In this document: positions 1 through 10,137 of the stretch, piece by piece
How the letters are laid out: each line of letters starts with the position of its first letter
How positions within the stretch are numbered: the first letter of the stretch is position 1
Source of the DNA: Candidatus Methylopumilus turicensis
GTDB lineage: Bacteria > Pseudomonadota > Gammaproteobacteria > Burkholderiales > Methylophilaceae
Assembly: GCF_000953015.1 (NCBI RefSeq)
Contig: NZ_LN794158.1
Location: forward strand, 1,054,001-1,118,000
Length of the DNA: 64,000 nucleotides
Direction: 5' to 3'
Notes under the pieces: generated by a model
What the model was told of the DNA's origin: nothing
Databases searched by the model: none
Seen by the model: only the letters and a program-made list of their open reading frames with translations
Made by a program: the position numbers and the translations under genes

Positions 1-504
1 ATCACCTTGTTTAATCCTAGTGGGGTCTAGCCTCCCACCCGCACCGCCAACGGTGACAAGGGGGATATTGTTTTTCTTGCAATAGGCAGCAATCGCTACT
101 TTAGCTTTCGCATCGTCTATGGCGTCAAGCACCATATCAAAGCCAGCATTGAGCATTTCGGCGACATTTTCTGGTGTCACAAAATCTTCAATCTCTTTAA
201 CGACACAAGCAGGATTAATCGCCTTGATACGCTGAGCCATGGCAGTCACTTTGGCCAATCCAAAAGCGCCATCAATTGCGTGTAGTTGGCGGTTCACATT
301 AGATTCAGCAATATTATCTAAATCAATCAGTGTGATATGTCCGACAGCGCTTCGCGCCAAAGCCTCTACCGCCCAAGAGCCCACACCGCCTATACCGATA
401 ACGCAAATATTAGCCGCCTGTAGCTTTGCCAAGCCTTGCTGTCCGTATAAACGGCGAACGCCGCTAAAGCGACGCTCATAATCTGGTGAATCAATCTCAA
501 GCAT
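1..504 (-). CDS. tcdA: tRNA threonylcarbamoyladenosine dehydratase TcdA (3' end outside window)
   Basis: E1/ThiF-like enzyme that cyclises t6A37 of tRNAs to ct6A in an ATP-dependent reaction. Translating the minus strand from the ATG at 504 gives 168 residues before the window edge. The start is MLEIDSPDYERRFSGVRRLYG, followed by the nucleotide-binding loop IGIGGVGSW near residue 37 and the LIDLDNI acidic strand end that binds ATP ribose. The family is about 250-270 aa, so roughly the last third is missing here. It lies 7 bp downstream of acpS and probably shares its transcript. Family call is firm; the choice of TcdA over other ThiF proteins rests on the N-terminal ERRFSG..RLYG block. Confidence 0.88.
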   Translation of the reverse strand, partial: MLEIDSPDYERRFSGVRRLYGQQGLAKLQAANICVIGIGGVGSWAVEALARSAVGHITLIDLDNIAESNVNRQLHAIDGAFGLAKVTAMAQRIKAINPACVVKEIEDFVTPENVAEMLNAGFDMVLDAIDDAKAKVAIAAYCKKNNIPLVTVGGAGGRLDPTRIKQGD

Positions 505-511
505 ATTGACT

Positions 512-895
512 TTATGAAGACTTTTCGAGAACGACAAATGCTGTCGCAAATGCCTTTTCATCTGAAATAGAAAGATGTGCAAACTGGATGTTTTTTGCTT
601 CTAAACAGGCTTGCAATTCAGCTGCTAAATCAAATACTGGCTTACCTAAATCATCATGACCCACACCAATATTCTCAAAAGTGGCGGGTTTGCGTATGCC
701 TGTCCCGAGGGCTTTTGCAAAAGCTTCTTTAGCAGCGAAGCGTTTAGCCAGGAAACGCGCTTTAGTATTGGACAGCTGAAATTCTTGCATCTCGCGTTCA
801 CTTAAGACCCGCATGGCAAAGTGATCGCCAAAGCGGTCTAGCGAATCTTGAATTCGCGCCACTTCAACTAAATCCGTACCAACACCGTAAATCAT
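512..895 (-). CDS. acpS: Holo-[acyl-carrier-protein] synthase
   Basis: Transfers 4'-phosphopantetheine from CoA to a serine of apo-ACP, activating fatty acid synthesis in the cytoplasm. 127 residues, the normal AcpS length. The N-terminal GVGTDLVEVARI holds the Mg-binding Asp, and the KRFAAKEAFAKALGTG block holds the second metal ligand Glu. It starts 3 bp after the pdxJ stop, the conserved pdxJ-acpS order of proteobacteria, so translation is probably coupled. Confidence 0.96.
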   Translation of the reverse strand: MIYGVGTDLVEVARIQDSLDRFGDHFAMRVLSEREMQEFQLSNTKARFLAKRFAAKEAFAKALGTGIRKPATFENIGVGHDDLGKPVFDLAAELQACLEAKNIQFAHLSISDEKAFATAFVVLEKSS

Positions 896-898
896 CGC

Positions 899-1636
899 TT
901 AACGTGCCGCCTCAACCATGAGTGCTTTCATTTCACGCACGGCATACTCCCAACCCACAAACACGGCATGCGCCACAATAGCGTGACCAATATTAAGCTC
1001 TTCAATCCCTGGAATCGCAGCGATTTGATGCACATTATGGATATTCAAACCATGACCCGCATTCACGACTAAACCCAAAGATAAGGCATGTGCTGTGGCT
1101 TCTTGAATACGTGCTAACTCTTTAACTTGCTCATCGCCTTCGCTATCCACAAATTTACCGGTGTGAATCTCAATGACAGGAGCGCCAGCAGTTTTAGCTG
1201 CGTTGATTTGCGCTATGTCAGGTGCAATAAATAATGAAACCCGTATGCCTGCATCCGCCAAGGTTTTGCATACTGTTTTAATTCGTGCCAGGTTTCCTGC
1301 CACTTCAAGCCCACCCTCGGTCGTGCGCTCTTCACGACGCTCTGGCACTAAGCAAACATCTTGTGGTTTTACTTTTAAGGCAATCCCCACCATTTCATCG
1401 GTCACGGCCATTTCAAAATTCATTTTGGTTTGAAGCAATGGGCGAAGCGCATAAACGTCGGCATCTTGAATGTGGCGTCGATCTTCCCGCAAGTGAATGG
1501 TGATGCTATCTGCGCCCGCTTCTTCAGCGCGCAACGCTGCTTGCACCACGCTTGGATACTGAGTACCACGAGCCTGACGTAAGGTCGCCACGTGGTCGAT
1601 ATTCACGCCTAATTTAATGCTGGCACTTGTCATCAT
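899..1636 (-). CDS. pdxJ: Pyridoxine 5'-phosphate synthase
   Basis: Last step of the DXP-dependent vitamin B6 pathway: condenses 1-deoxyxylulose 5-phosphate with 3-amino-2-oxopropyl phosphate to pyridoxine 5'-phosphate. 245 residues, a full TIM barrel. The opening [19 protein letters not shown] and the [14 protein letters not shown] segment are family signatures. The ATG at 1636 overlaps the recO stop (ATGA), with a second in-frame ATG directly after it, so either could be used. Part of the lepA-to-tcdA cluster. Confidence 0.96.
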   Translation of the reverse strand: MMTSASIKLGVNIDHVATLRQARGTQYPSVVQAALRAEEAGADSITIHLREDRRHIQDADVYALRPLLQTKMNFEMAVTDEMVGIALKVKPQDVCLVPERREERTTEGGLEVAGNLARIKTVCKTLADAGIRVSLFIAPDIAQINAAKTAGAPVIEIHTGKFVDSEGDEQVKELARIQEATAHALSLGLVVNAGHGLNIHNVHQIAAIPGIEELNIGHAIVAHAVFVGWEYAVREMKALMVEAAR

Positions 1637-2364
1637 AAATCCTGTAAATCGATTAAAAGTTGTCGAGTATGGAGCGGTTTATCACCCAAATAATGCGCCA
1701 CCAAAAGCCGCATTAGTTGCTTACTTTGCTGCTGAGTTTGTAAATCAGCATAGTCATCTTGCGCCATATCTAGCAATGTTTTGCCAAATAATTGTACGCC
1801 ATTTTCTTGATAGTCATGCCTAAGGGAAACTGGGCCGACTTCTGGCACATAATAGTACTGAGCTTCGGCAATCACTGCCTCATCACGAATGTTATGTGTC
1901 AAAGGCACGCTATACCCCAAGGCTTGCAATAAACGTAATTCAAAACGGCGCAGAATACTGGCTGAATCATCCGGTGCAAGCGAAAGTAATTTCAGTGTTT
2001 GCGTATATTCATCAAACAAAGCTTCGTGGGCATCCTCACGCGGCAATAAGCGCAGCAATAACTCATTTAAATAAAAGCCACACATCAAAGCTTCACCTTG
2101 AAGCATGAGCAGCCCTGCATACCACTCTAGCGAATGTAGCGTTTTAAGCTCTAGCTTGCCGGACCATGCGCCGAGCAGAGGCTGAAATGACTGCAACATG
2201 CCGCGCATGGCTGAGCGTGGCCTTCTCGCTCCTTTGGCCACCGCTGAGACCCGTCCAAAATCTCGAGTAAATAACTCCACGACTAAGCTGGTTTCTTTAA
2301 AAGGATAAGTGTGCAGCACATAGACGGGCTGATTATCCTGACGCGTGATACTACTAACAGCCAT
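1633..2364 (-). CDS. recO: DNA repair protein RecO
   Basis: Recombination mediator that helps load RecA on SSB-coated gaps with RecR. 243 residues with the N-terminal OB-fold ([25 protein letters not shown], about residues 14-38) followed by a helical domain. The C-terminal part shows no CxxC pairs of the kind that make up the zinc finger in some RecO proteins, as is usual in proteobacteria. Sits between era and pdxJ and overlaps pdxJ by 4 bp. Confidence 0.93.
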   Translation of the reverse strand: MAVSSITRQDNQPVYVLHTYPFKETSLVVELFTRDFGRVSAVAKGARRPRSAMRGMLQSFQPLLGAWSGKLELKTLHSLEWYAGLLMLQGEALMCGFYLNELLLRLLPREDAHEALFDEYTQTLKLLSLAPDDSASILRRFELRLLQALGYSVPLTHNIRDEAVIAEAQYYYVPEVGPVSLRHDYQENGVQLFGKTLLDMAQDDYADLQTQQQSKQLMRLLVAHYLGDKPLHTRQLLIDLQDL

Positions 2365-2395
2365 TTAAAAGCCTTTTGATCCTAGTAAAGCTGAC

Positions 2396-3286
2396 CTAAT
2401 AACCTAAACTCTTAAGCGCACGCTCATCATCAGCCCAGCCGCCCTTCACTTTCACCCAAGTTTCTAGCCAAACTTTGCCGTCAAACAGCTTTTCCATGTC
2501 TTGACGTGCTTCGGTTGAAATCTTCTTTAGTTTCTCGCCACCTTTACCAATCAGCATAGGCTTTTGGCTTTCTTTATCCACAATAAATGCGGCATGAATG
2601 CGGCGCAGATTACCTTCCATTTCAAACTTTTCGATCTCAACGGTAATCCCATAAGGCACTTCCTCACCCAAAAAGCGAAAGGCTTTTTCGCGAAGTAACT
2701 CAGCCGCCAGAAAGCGCTCATTTTTATCCGTGATTTCATCTTCACCATAAATGGCTGCTTGCTCTGGCAAATGCACACGCACGGCGCTTAAAAGCTCATC
2801 CAAATACAAACTCTTTTTGGCGCTCACTGGCACGATCGCTGCGAAAGGAAATAGCAAATCGAAGTCTTGAATCAGCGGCAACAAGTTGCCTTTATCACCC
2901 ATTAAGTCGGCTTTATTCACTACAAGCAACACTGGCTTATTTTTAGGTAACAGGTTTAATACAATCTTATCAGCATCCCCAAGGTGCATAGGCTCAATCA
3001 CAAACAAGACCACATCCACCTCATTAAGCACTTGAGTCACTGTTTTGTTCAGCGTTTTATTCAAGGCATTAATATGCTTTTGCTGAAAGCCTGGCGTATC
3101 CACAAATAAGAATTGTGTATCTGGCGTGGTATGAATGCCTAGCAAACGATGGCGCGTGGTTTGTGCCTTACGCGAAGTGATGCTGAGCTTCATTCCCATA
3201 ATGTGGTTGAGCAAGGTTGATTTACCAACGTTTGGTCGGCCTACAATGGCAACAGTGCCGCAACGGAATGGGGTGTTTTGAGTCAT
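2396..3286 (-). CDS. era: GTPase Era
   Basis: Essential GTPase that binds the 3' end of 16S rRNA during 30S maturation. 296 residues. G1 GRPNVGKST (about 16-24), G3 DTPGF, G4 NKAD, and a C-terminal KH domain containing the PMLIGKGGEKLKKI RNA-binding loop. Located directly downstream of rnc, the conserved rnc-era-recO order. Confidence 0.97.
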   Translation of the reverse strand: MTQNTPFRCGTVAIVGRPNVGKSTLLNHIMGMKLSITSRKAQTTRHRLLGIHTTPDTQFLFVDTPGFQQKHINALNKTLNKTVTQVLNEVDVVLFVIEPMHLGDADKIVLNLLPKNKPVLLVVNKADLMGDKGNLLPLIQDFDLLFPFAAIVPVSAKKSLYLDELLSAVRVHLPEQAAIYGEDEITDKNERFLAAELLREKAFRFLGEEVPYGITVEIEKFEMEGNLRRIHAAFIVDKESQKPMLIGKGGEKLKKISTEARQDMEKLFDGKVWLETWVKVKGGWADDERALKSLGY

Positions 3287-3355
3287 GTTTATGCTTTCAA
3301 TGTACTTTCAATTTCACATTTTCGCGATTTAATATTTTCGCTTTTACGCAAATGT

Positions 3356-4033
3356 TTAGGCTATTATTTGTTGATAGGCAAGCTTGGCTGCTTCTTGCTC
3401 AGCAGCACGACGGCTTGTGCCTTCACCTTGGGTGGTGATGTTGAATTTTGCGACTTTGCATTCGACACGGAACGTCTGGCAATGTGCCTCGCCTTCAATT
3501 GCCAATACTTCATAGCTTGGCACGTCGATTTTTTTAGATTGTAGATATTCTTGCAATAAAGATTTTGGATCTTTACCTATCGATTTCGGGTCTATTTTGT
3601 CGATTAAAGGCGTAAATAGTTTAATAACAACCATCTCAGCCGCATCAAATCCAGCATCAAGAAACACCGCGCCAATGATAGCTTCCAAAGCATCTGCCAA
3701 CACTGAAGGACGACGCCAACCGCCACTTTTTAGCTCACCTTCACCCAAACGTAGCGCATCACCGATATTCAGCGTCAATGCTAACTCACCTAGCGTTGGC
3801 TCTTTCACTAAATGCGCCCGTAAGCGACTGAGATCCCCCTCATCCAATTTAGGGAATGCAAGATAGAGCTGACTGGCGATAATGAAATTGAGTACCCCAT
3901 CACCCAAAAACTCTAAGCGCTCGTTATTAACACTCCCAAAACTGCGATGGGTCAGGGCTTGTGTTAATAAGGCTTGATGATGGAAGTTGTAGCCAATTAA
4001 GCGCTGCAGTCCGAAAGTAGTTGGATTGGTCAT
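3356..4033 (-). CDS. rnc: Ribonuclease III
   Basis: Double-strand-specific endoribonuclease for rRNA and mRNA processing. 225 residues. The RNase III signature ERLEFLGDG is at 38-46 with catalytic acidic residues E41 and D45, followed by the second acidic cluster ([16 protein letters not shown]). A dsRNA-binding domain fills the last 70 residues ([11 protein letters not shown] through [13 protein letters not shown]). A gap of about 70 bp separates it from era. Confidence 0.97.
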   Translation of the reverse strand: MTNPTTFGLQRLIGYNFHHQALLTQALTHRSFGSVNNERLEFLGDGVLNFIIASQLYLAFPKLDEGDLSRLRAHLVKEPTLGELALTLNIGDALRLGEGELKSGGWRRPSVLADALEAIIGAVFLDAGFDAAEMVVIKLFTPLIDKIDPKSIGKDPKSLLQEYLQSKKIDVPSYEVLAIEGEAHCQTFRVECKVAKFNITTQGEGTSRRAAEQEAAKLAYQQIIA

Positions 4034-4051
4034 GATGAAATAAGCATCAAA

Positions 4052-4441
4052 TCAATGCTCAGTCGTCGCCTTAAATTTCATCATCAGACTGATATTCGCG
4101 ACGAGAGGCTTAACGACTTGATACTCTGCCGTCACAATTTTTTGATCTGTTTCATAAATCGTTAAGTCACTGCTTTTTACAGAAGTGATGTAAGCAATGT
4201 TGGCACCTGCATCAAACATTTTGGCAATCTCTTGATTGGTCATCGTCGAAAAACTTGGTTCATGTCCAATTCTACTCATGAGCTTTTTGACAGCACCATA
4301 TTCAATGTAGGCTGGTACTATTTTGGTCGCTAGAAGAATCAACGAAAAAACAATCGTCCCTGCAACCAACATACCAACGAGCGACATGCCGCACTGGCGT
4401 GCTTTCGTATTAATACTAAATCGTTGGTCAGAGGTTTTCAT
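4052..4441 (-). CDS. DUF4845 family membrane protein
   Basis: 129 residues with one transmembrane helix near residues 20-42 (GMSLVGMLVAGTIVFSLILL) and a small periplasmic C-terminal part. The conserved position between lepB and rnc, together with the sequence type, matches DUF4845, a protein of unknown role in beta- and gammaproteobacteria. The N-terminal GMSLVGMLVAG loosely recalls a type IV pilin leader, but no Glu at position +5 is present. It starts 2 bp after the lepB stop. The function is not established. Confidence 0.8.
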   Translation of the reverse strand: MKTSDQRFSINTKARQCGMSLVGMLVAGTIVFSLILLATKIVPAYIEYGAVKKLMSRIGHEPSFSTMTNQEIAKMFDAGANIAYITSVKSSDLTIYETDQKIVTAEYQVVKPLVANISLMMKFKATTEH

Positions 4442-4443
4442 GC

Positions 4444-5190
4444 TTAATGAATGCTGGTGCCGATACGTTTGAATTGATCAAAATTCCACCAAATAAAGAA
4501 GGCTTTACCCACTAAATTTTGCTCTGGGACAAAACCCCAATAGCGACTATCACGACTATTATCGCGATTATCGCCCATTGCGAAATAGTGGCCTTGCGGC
4601 ACTTCAAAAGCACCTTCTCGACTCATACTACTCTCTTCAATTAGCAGCTCATGTTTCACATCACCTAACTGCTCTTCAAATCGTTTTGCGTGCACTTGAT
4701 TGAGGCCACCACTTTCATAATCATAATCAGCCAGGTAGGCCATCTCTAGCTTTTGACCATTGATATATAGTTGCTTATCTTGATACAGAATCTTGTCGCC
4801 TGGCAAGCCAACCACTCGCTTGATGTAATCAATAGATGGATCTGGTGGATAATGAAATACAAAAACATCCCCACGTTTTGGATGGTTCATTTCAATAAAA
4901 GTACTGTTCAAGATTGGCACACGCAAGCCATATGTGAATTTATTCACCAAAATAAAATCACCTGCAAGCAGGGTTGGCATCATCGAACCCGAAGGGATTT
5001 TGAATGGCTCAGCGACGAAAGAACGAATCAAGAAAACGACAAGAATGACAGGGAAAAAGCTTTTTGAATATTCAACGAGCATCGGGTCAGGGGCATTAGT
5101 CTCACGATTTTTACGCAAGACAAAGATATCTAGTAACCAGATAAAACCAGTCACCAATAAAACCACCACCATAAATAACGCGAACATCAT
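4444..5190 (-). CDS. lepB: Signal peptidase I
   Basis: Membrane-bound serine protease that removes signal peptides of Sec/Tat substrates on the outer face of the inner membrane. 248 residues, shorter than E. coli LepB. Two N-terminal membrane helices (about 3-25 and 44-60). Catalytic Ser69 lies in IPSGSMMPTL and the general-base Lys124 in DYIKRVVGLPGD; the MGDNRDNSRDSR box follows near the C-terminus. Directly downstream of lepA as in many proteobacteria. Confidence 0.96.
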   Translation of the reverse strand: MMFALFMVVVLLVTGFIWLLDIFVLRKNRETNAPDPMLVEYSKSFFPVILVVFLIRSFVAEPFKIPSGSMMPTLLAGDFILVNKFTYGLRVPILNSTFIEMNHPKRGDVFVFHYPPDPSIDYIKRVVGLPGDKILYQDKQLYINGQKLEMAYLADYDYESGGLNQVHAKRFEEQLGDVKHELLIEESSMSREGAFEVPQGHYFAMGDNRDNSRDSRYWGFVPEQNLVGKAFFIWWNFDQFKRIGTSIH

Positions 5191-5221
5191 ACGGATTGCC
5201 CTTTAAGTTTCTTATTTTCTT

Positions 5222-7015
5222 TTACTTATCTTCAACACGTAAAATGGCGAGGAAAGCTTCTTGAGGAATTTCAACGTTTCCAACTTGCTTCATCCGTTTT
5301 TTACCCTCTTTTTGCTTCTCTAGCAATTTCTTCTTACGGCTGATATCGCCACCGTAACATTTTGCTAAGACGTTTTTACGCATGGCTTTAACGGTTTCAC
5401 GCGCAATAATATTGGCACCGATGGAAGCTTGAATGGCCACGTCAAACATTTGACGAGGAATAAGCTCACGCATCTTGGCAGCGACTTCACGACCACGATA
5501 AACCGCATTCTGCCTGTGCACAATCAGAGAAAGTGCATCTACCCGCTCCCCGTTCACCATAATATCTAGCTTCACTAGATCAGCCGCACGAAACTCCAAA
5601 AATTCGTAGTCCATCGAAGCATATCCACGCGAAACGGATTTGAGCTTGTCAAAGAAATCAAGAACCACCTCATTAAGTGGCATCTCATAGCTCAGCATCA
5701 CTTGCCTACCCATATACTGCATATTCTTCTGGATGCCACGTTTGCCGGTACAAAGCGTCATTACAGGACCTACATAATCTTGGGGCATGAGCAAATTAAT
5801 CGTAATCATTGGCTCACGAATTTCTTCAACACGTGATGGCTCTGGCAGGCGCGACGGATTTTCAATTTGCACAACTTCGCCAGACTTGAGTAGTAATTCA
5901 TAAACCACCGTTGGCGCAGTGGTAATCAAGTCCATATCGTATTCACGCTCTAGACGCTCTTGCACAATTTCCATGTGCAGCAGACCCAAGAAGCCGCAAC
6001 GGAAGCCGAAACCTAATGCTGTTGAGTTTTCAGGCTCAAACTGCAGAGAGGCGTCATTCAGACGTAATTTTTCAAGTGCACTTCGAAGCGCCTCAAACTG
6101 ATTTGACTCAACAGGATATAGGCCAGCAAACACCTGTGGTTTCACTTCTTTAAAACCTGGCAATGCTTCAGTCGCTGGCTTATCTGCAAGCGTGACAGTA
6201 TCGCCAACTTTTGCGCTTGTGAGTTCTTTAATCCCTGCAATAATAAAGCCCACCTCACCCGCAGAAAGTGATGGCTTTTGGAATGATTTAGGCGTGAATA
6301 CACCCACCTCTTCACATAGGTGCACTGCACCCGTCGCCATTAAGCGAATTTTATCTTTTGGTTTTAAAGTGCCGTCAATCACGCGCACTAACATCACCAC
6401 ACCCACATAGTTATCAAACCATGAGTCAATAATTAAGGCTTTAAGTGGTTTTGTTGGATCACCTAATGGTGGTGGAATTCTTGCAATAACGGCTTCAAGC
6501 ACATCACGCACGCCTTCCCCAGTTTTAGCAGAGCAACGCACGGCATTTTGGGCTTCGATGCCAATCACGTCCTCAATTTCATGAATCACACGATCCGGGT
6601 CTGCTGAAGGCAAATCAATCTTATTGAGCACTGAAGTAACCTCAACGCCCAAATCCAAAGCGGTATAACAGTTGGCAACACTTTGTGCTTCCACACCCTG
6701 ACTGGCATCTACGACCAACAATGCACCTTCACAAGCCGATAAAGAGCGACTGACCTCGTATGAAAAGTCAACGTGGCCAGGGGTATCAATTAAGTTCAGC
6801 TGATAAACTTGGCCGTCCAAAGCGGTGTATCGCAAGGCTGCTGTTTGCGCCTTAATGGTAATGCCACGCTCGCGCTCCAAGTCCATCGAATCAAGCACCT
6901 GGGCTTCCATTTCACGGTCGGATAAGCCGCCACATAATTGAATAATACGGTCAGCCAAGGTTGATTTACCATGGTCAATGTGGGCGATAATGGAAAAGTT
7001 ACGAATATTGTTCAT
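5222..7015 (-). CDS. lepA: Elongation factor 4 (LepA)
   Basis: Ribosome-associated translational GTPase acting in initiation and back-translocation. 597 residues, the family's normal length. G1 AHIDHGKST (about 11-19), G3 DTPGHVDF, G4 NKIDLP, and the basic LepA-specific C-terminal tail ([28 protein letters not shown]). Head of the lepA-lepB-DUF4845-rnc-era-recO-pdxJ-acpS cluster; a strong hairpin precedes it downstream of mucD. Confidence 0.98.
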   Translation of the reverse strand: MNNIRNFSIIAHIDHGKSTLADRIIQLCGGLSDREMEAQVLDSMDLERERGITIKAQTAALRYTALDGQVYQLNLIDTPGHVDFSYEVSRSLSACEGALLVVDASQGVEAQSVANCYTALDLGVEVTSVLNKIDLPSADPDRVIHEIEDVIGIEAQNAVRCSAKTGEGVRDVLEAVIARIPPPLGDPTKPLKALIIDSWFDNYVGVVMLVRVIDGTLKPKDKIRLMATGAVHLCEEVGVFTPKSFQKPSLSAGEVGFIIAGIKELTSAKVGDTVTLADKPATEALPGFKEVKPQVFAGLYPVESNQFEALRSALEKLRLNDASLQFEPENSTALGFGFRCGFLGLLHMEIVQERLEREYDMDLITTAPTVVYELLLKSGEVVQIENPSRLPEPSRVEEIREPMITINLLMPQDYVGPVMTLCTGKRGIQKNMQYMGRQVMLSYEMPLNEVVLDFFDKLKSVSRGYASMDYEFLEFRAADLVKLDIMVNGERVDALSLIVHRQNAVYRGREVAAKMRELIPRQMFDVAIQASIGANIIARETVKAMRKNVLAKCYGGDISRKKKLLEKQKEGKKRMKQVGNVEIPQEAFLAILRVEDK

Positions 7016-7043
7016 AGATTCAGTGCAAAAGTTATACCAACAA

Positions 7044-7065
7044 CAAGGGCGCCTAAGCGCCCTTG
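7044..7065 (-). terminator. Hairpin between mucD and lepA
   Basis: A perfect 9-bp stem (CAAGGGCGC / GCGCCCTTG) with a CTAA loop lies 77 bp after the mucD stop. On the minus strand it is followed by TTGTTGG rather than a clean T run, so it may be a weak terminator or an attenuator that separates the sigma-E cluster from lepA. Confidence 0.5.
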
Positions 7066-7141
7066 CAACGTTCTGCTATGTTCTAATTTTACAGCAATTA
7101 AGCCCTTAACACCATGAGATGCTTAGCCTGCATCATGGAGT

Positions 7142-8554
7142 TTATTTGGCGTCACTGAGTTTAATTGGCACATACAAAGTCCCTTCTCCGCGCGAAATCA
7201 ATACTGCAACGGTTTTCCCATTTGGAATGGCCGCCAAGGTCTTAGCGAATTGTTCTACACTGCTTACTTCAGCATTATTGATCCCTAAAACGATATCCCC
7301 TCGACGAACGCCTGCCGCTGCTGACGCACCTTGTGCATCAACCACCAATAAGCCATTTTTTCCGTTCAGCTTTTTCTTTTGTTGAGGTGTTAATTCATTG
7401 AGTACTAGGCCAATACGGTTGGCTTCTGGCTTCGCATTGCCTTTATTGGAAACATTCACTTCGTCTTTGTCGTTTGGTGCCTCACCAACTGTGACCGATA
7501 AAGTTTTCATTGCCCCCTTACGGAGCACATCTACGTTCACCGTTCTACCTGGTTTTATGCCCCCCACTGCACGTGGCAAATCAGATGATGCATTAATCAT
7601 CTTATTATCAAACTTTAGAATCACATCACCCGCAAGCAAACCACTCTTATCTGCAGGGCCACTCTTCTCAACACCAGCGACAAGAGCGCCATTGGTATTT
7701 TTCATTCCAAACGATTCGGCCAAGTCTTTCGTTATTTCTTGAATTGAAACTCCAAGCCAACCACGAGAGATTTTACCGCCAGCTTTGATCTGGTTAGAAA
7801 CATCCATCGCAACATCAATTGGAATAGCAAAGGACAAGCCCATAGAACCACCGCTACGACTATAAATTTGTGAGTTAATGCCAACCACCTCACCTTTTAG
7901 ATTGAATAGCGGACCGCCAGAATTACCTGGATTAATGGCAACGTCAGTTTGAATAAACGGAACGAAGTTTTCTTGCGGCAAAGCACGACCTTTAGCACTC
8001 ACAATCCCTGCTGTCATGGTGTTTTCAAGGCCAAAAGGTGAGCCAATCGCAGCAACCCATTCACCCACCTTTAATTGGTTCGGATCCCCAATGGACACCT
8101 TAGGTAAACCACTCGCGTCAATCTTGAGTAAAGCAACGTCTGTGCGGCGGTCTGACCCGATAATTTTGGCTTTAAATTCACGCCTATCCGACAACTTCAC
8201 AATCACTTCATCAGCCGCATTAATCACATGCGCATTAGTAAGAATGTAGCCATCGGCACTGATGATAAACCCTGAACCCAAGGACTGAGACTTAAAGTCT
8301 TGTTGTGGTGCCTGACCTCTGGGAGCCCCCGGCACAGGCAAGCCAAATCGACGGAATAATTCATTAAACTGTTCGTCGTCCTGAAGCCCGCCGAATGGAT
8401 TGGCGTTACCCTGAACGACTTGCGTCACACTGATATTCACGACCGAGGGGCCCTGCTTTTCAGCAAGCTCAGTAAAGTCTGGTAGCTCTTTTGCAAATAT
8501 AGAACTGGCAATTGAAAGCAAAAAAATAGAAAGGATGACGATTTTTTTTATCAT
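7142..8554 (-). CDS. mucD: DegP/DegQ-type periplasmic serine protease (MucD)
   Basis: HtrA-family protease that degrades or holds misfolded envelope proteins in the periplasm. 470 residues. N-terminal signal peptide (about 1-21, ending SSIFA), a trypsin-like domain with the triad His (ILTNAHVI), Asp (RRTDVALLKI) and Ser (GNSGGPL), then two PDZ domains (roughly 270-360 and 385-465). Placement at the end of the rpoE-rseA-rseB-rseC run is the mucD arrangement, and sigma-E control is expected. The GLQDDEQFNELFRRFG segment is the usual flexible loop. Confidence 0.94.
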   Translation of the reverse strand: MIKKIVILSIFLLSIASSIFAKELPDFTELAEKQGPSVVNISVTQVVQGNANPFGGLQDDEQFNELFRRFGLPVPGAPRGQAPQQDFKSQSLGSGFIISADGYILTNAHVINAADEVIVKLSDRREFKAKIIGSDRRTDVALLKIDASGLPKVSIGDPNQLKVGEWVAAIGSPFGLENTMTAGIVSAKGRALPQENFVPFIQTDVAINPGNSGGPLFNLKGEVVGINSQIYSRSGGSMGLSFAIPIDVAMDVSNQIKAGGKISRGWLGVSIQEITKDLAESFGMKNTNGALVAGVEKSGPADKSGLLAGDVILKFDNKMINASSDLPRAVGGIKPGRTVNVDVLRKGAMKTLSVTVGEAPNDKDEVNVSNKGNAKPEANRIGLVLNELTPQQKKKLNGKNGLLVVDAQGASAAAGVRRGDIVLGINNAEVSSVEQFAKTLAAIPNGKTVAVLISRGEGTLYVPIKLSDAK

Positions 8555-8559
8555 ATTTT

Positions 8560-9039
8560 TTACCTTTTTTTACATTGAAGATTAACGATTGATGATGGCT
8601 CTGCAAAACCTAAAATCACAGGGCGATAACGAGTGTCTAACGCGCTCCCCTGATTGTGACCTTTAAGCCAAACATAGCCTAGAAATAATCCAAGCGCAGC
8701 ACCCATCGCAGTATTTCTGTCAGGATGCGTTGCTTCGGAAAATACGGCACTGCCAACAGCAGCACCTAAAATGAGTAAGGCAAGTGGAATGCCGTATACG
8801 GCAAGGGAACTCCACAACAAAGCCTGTTCTTCTACACCGACCACAACCATTTGATCGACCTGCGCGTTGACAGTATTTTGTGCTTTGAAGATATTCGATC
8901 GATGTCCGAATAAGCGGCCCCAAATAGAAATTCCACAGCCACGGGACTGCCCACATAAGCCACAGGGTTTATTTCGGACAATCTCAAGATAAGCAATATC
9001 TTGGTCTGTACTAATGACAATTGCATTTTCTTGAATCAT
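8560..9039 (-). CDS. rseC: RseC/MucC-family membrane protein
   Basis: 159 residues. An N-terminal small domain carries the cysteine cluster CGLCGQSRGCG (about residues 26-36), followed by two membrane helices (LLWSSLAVYGIPLALLILGAAV and MGAALGLFLGYVWLK). This is the RseC/MucC layout; the family is associated with sigma-E signalling and with reduction of SoxR by the Rnf complex, and a full rnf operon lies 5 kb away. Start ATG at 9039. Confidence 0.86.
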   Translation of the reverse strand: MIQENAIVISTDQDIAYLEIVRNKPCGLCGQSRGCGISIWGRLFGHRSNIFKAQNTVNAQVDQMVVVGVEEQALLWSSLAVYGIPLALLILGAAVGSAVFSEATHPDRNTAMGAALGLFLGYVWLKGHNQGSALDTRYRPVILGFAEPSSIVNLQCKKR

Positions 9040-9137
9040 TGCTTGGACTTCACTGCGTTGGATTTTTTGACATTGAATAATAGCGTGTCATTTGGGATGA
9101 CGGTTGATTTTTACTCAAAATTAATACCGAAACATGA

Positions 9138-10127
9138 TTACTTTTTGTTTTTAAAATTCACCGAATTTGCAAATTGTGTCACTGCCGCTTCCGGCGCTTC
9201 ACCAATAACCATCACTTGGTGACCTTCGTTGACTGAGGCGTAGAAGTTTGTCGCGCCGACGAGTGTGTGACCCACCTTGGATTTTGTGCCTTTAGGAATC
9301 GGTTCGATAAACACCGAAATAGAAGCCAAGCCATCTGAAAAAATCATTTGTGTCACTGGCAAAGCCTTGCCTTGAACAAACTGCTTCACTTGATCAACTT
9401 TACGATAACCGGCTGGTAACTGAGTCACTTGCCAGTCAATTTCTGTTTGGCTTGTTTTCGTTGGCCCATCATGGTCCATCTCATAGGATTTAGATGGATC
9501 AAACTTAGGCTTAAACCAATCCATGCTTTGACCTTCCATGAGTGTCAGCTGGTTAAAGCCTATTTGCTCTAAAAGCTCACCCTGTTTATTCAATGTGACC
9601 ACTTTAAGTAATAGGCCGAACTCTTTATCGACCCAAAAACGATAGCCATAACGCATCTGATCCTTAGCAATCAGGTTAACGATAGTCGCTTCACGGCCAC
9701 CAATTCTTTCGGCGCCGTTGGTTTGTATTTGGTATCCGACTTTCAAGGCATCCATATTACTAGGCAATAAAGCTGGGAACATATTTTGTCCGCGCTTTTT
9801 CTCGATCATTACCTTTTCATTTTTAGGACTGAAGATCGCGACATCTGATCCTTGACTTAATACCTCACGAGGTGCGCCATCTAACACGACCATCCGCGCA
9901 AATTCACCTTGCCCAGAATTCATATGAGTGAGCTGTACTGACTTTGATGTGGCGCCGGATTGATAAACGAATATACCTTTGTAGCTCAGCTCTCTAGCAG
10001 CTTGTGAGGCCTTTTGTAACAACAACCATGCGTCATCTTGCGCCGCACACACTTGAAAAGATGAGAATGCAAGCGACCCAAGTAGCAAACTGGCTAAAAA
10101 ATATTTTTTGAAAATCACTTTAAACAT
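9138..10127 (-). CDS. rseB: Sigma-E factor regulatory protein RseB/MucB
   Basis: Periplasmic protein that binds RseA and shields it from proteolysis, and senses lipoprotein/LPS intermediates. 329 residues with a signal peptide (cleavage after about FQVCA). The two RseB domains are visible: the large lipid-binding LolA-like domain (YKGIFVYQSGATSKSVQLTH onward) and the smaller C-terminal domain (LPAGYRKVDQVKQFV onward). Encoded 10 bp after rseA. Confidence 0.93.
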   Translation of the reverse strand: MFKVIFKKYFLASLLLGSLAFSSFQVCAAQDDAWLLLQKASQAARELSYKGIFVYQSGATSKSVQLTHMNSGQGEFARMVVLDGAPREVLSQGSDVAIFSPKNEKVMIEKKRGQNMFPALLPSNMDALKVGYQIQTNGAERIGGREATIVNLIAKDQMRYGYRFWVDKEFGLLLKVVTLNKQGELLEQIGFNQLTLMEGQSMDWFKPKFDPSKSYEMDHDGPTKTSQTEIDWQVTQLPAGYRKVDQVKQFVQGKALPVTQMIFSDGLASISVFIEPIPKGTKSKVGHTLVGATNFYASVNEGHQVMVIGEAPEAAVTQFANSVNFKNKK

Positions 10128-10137
10128 TCATTAACTT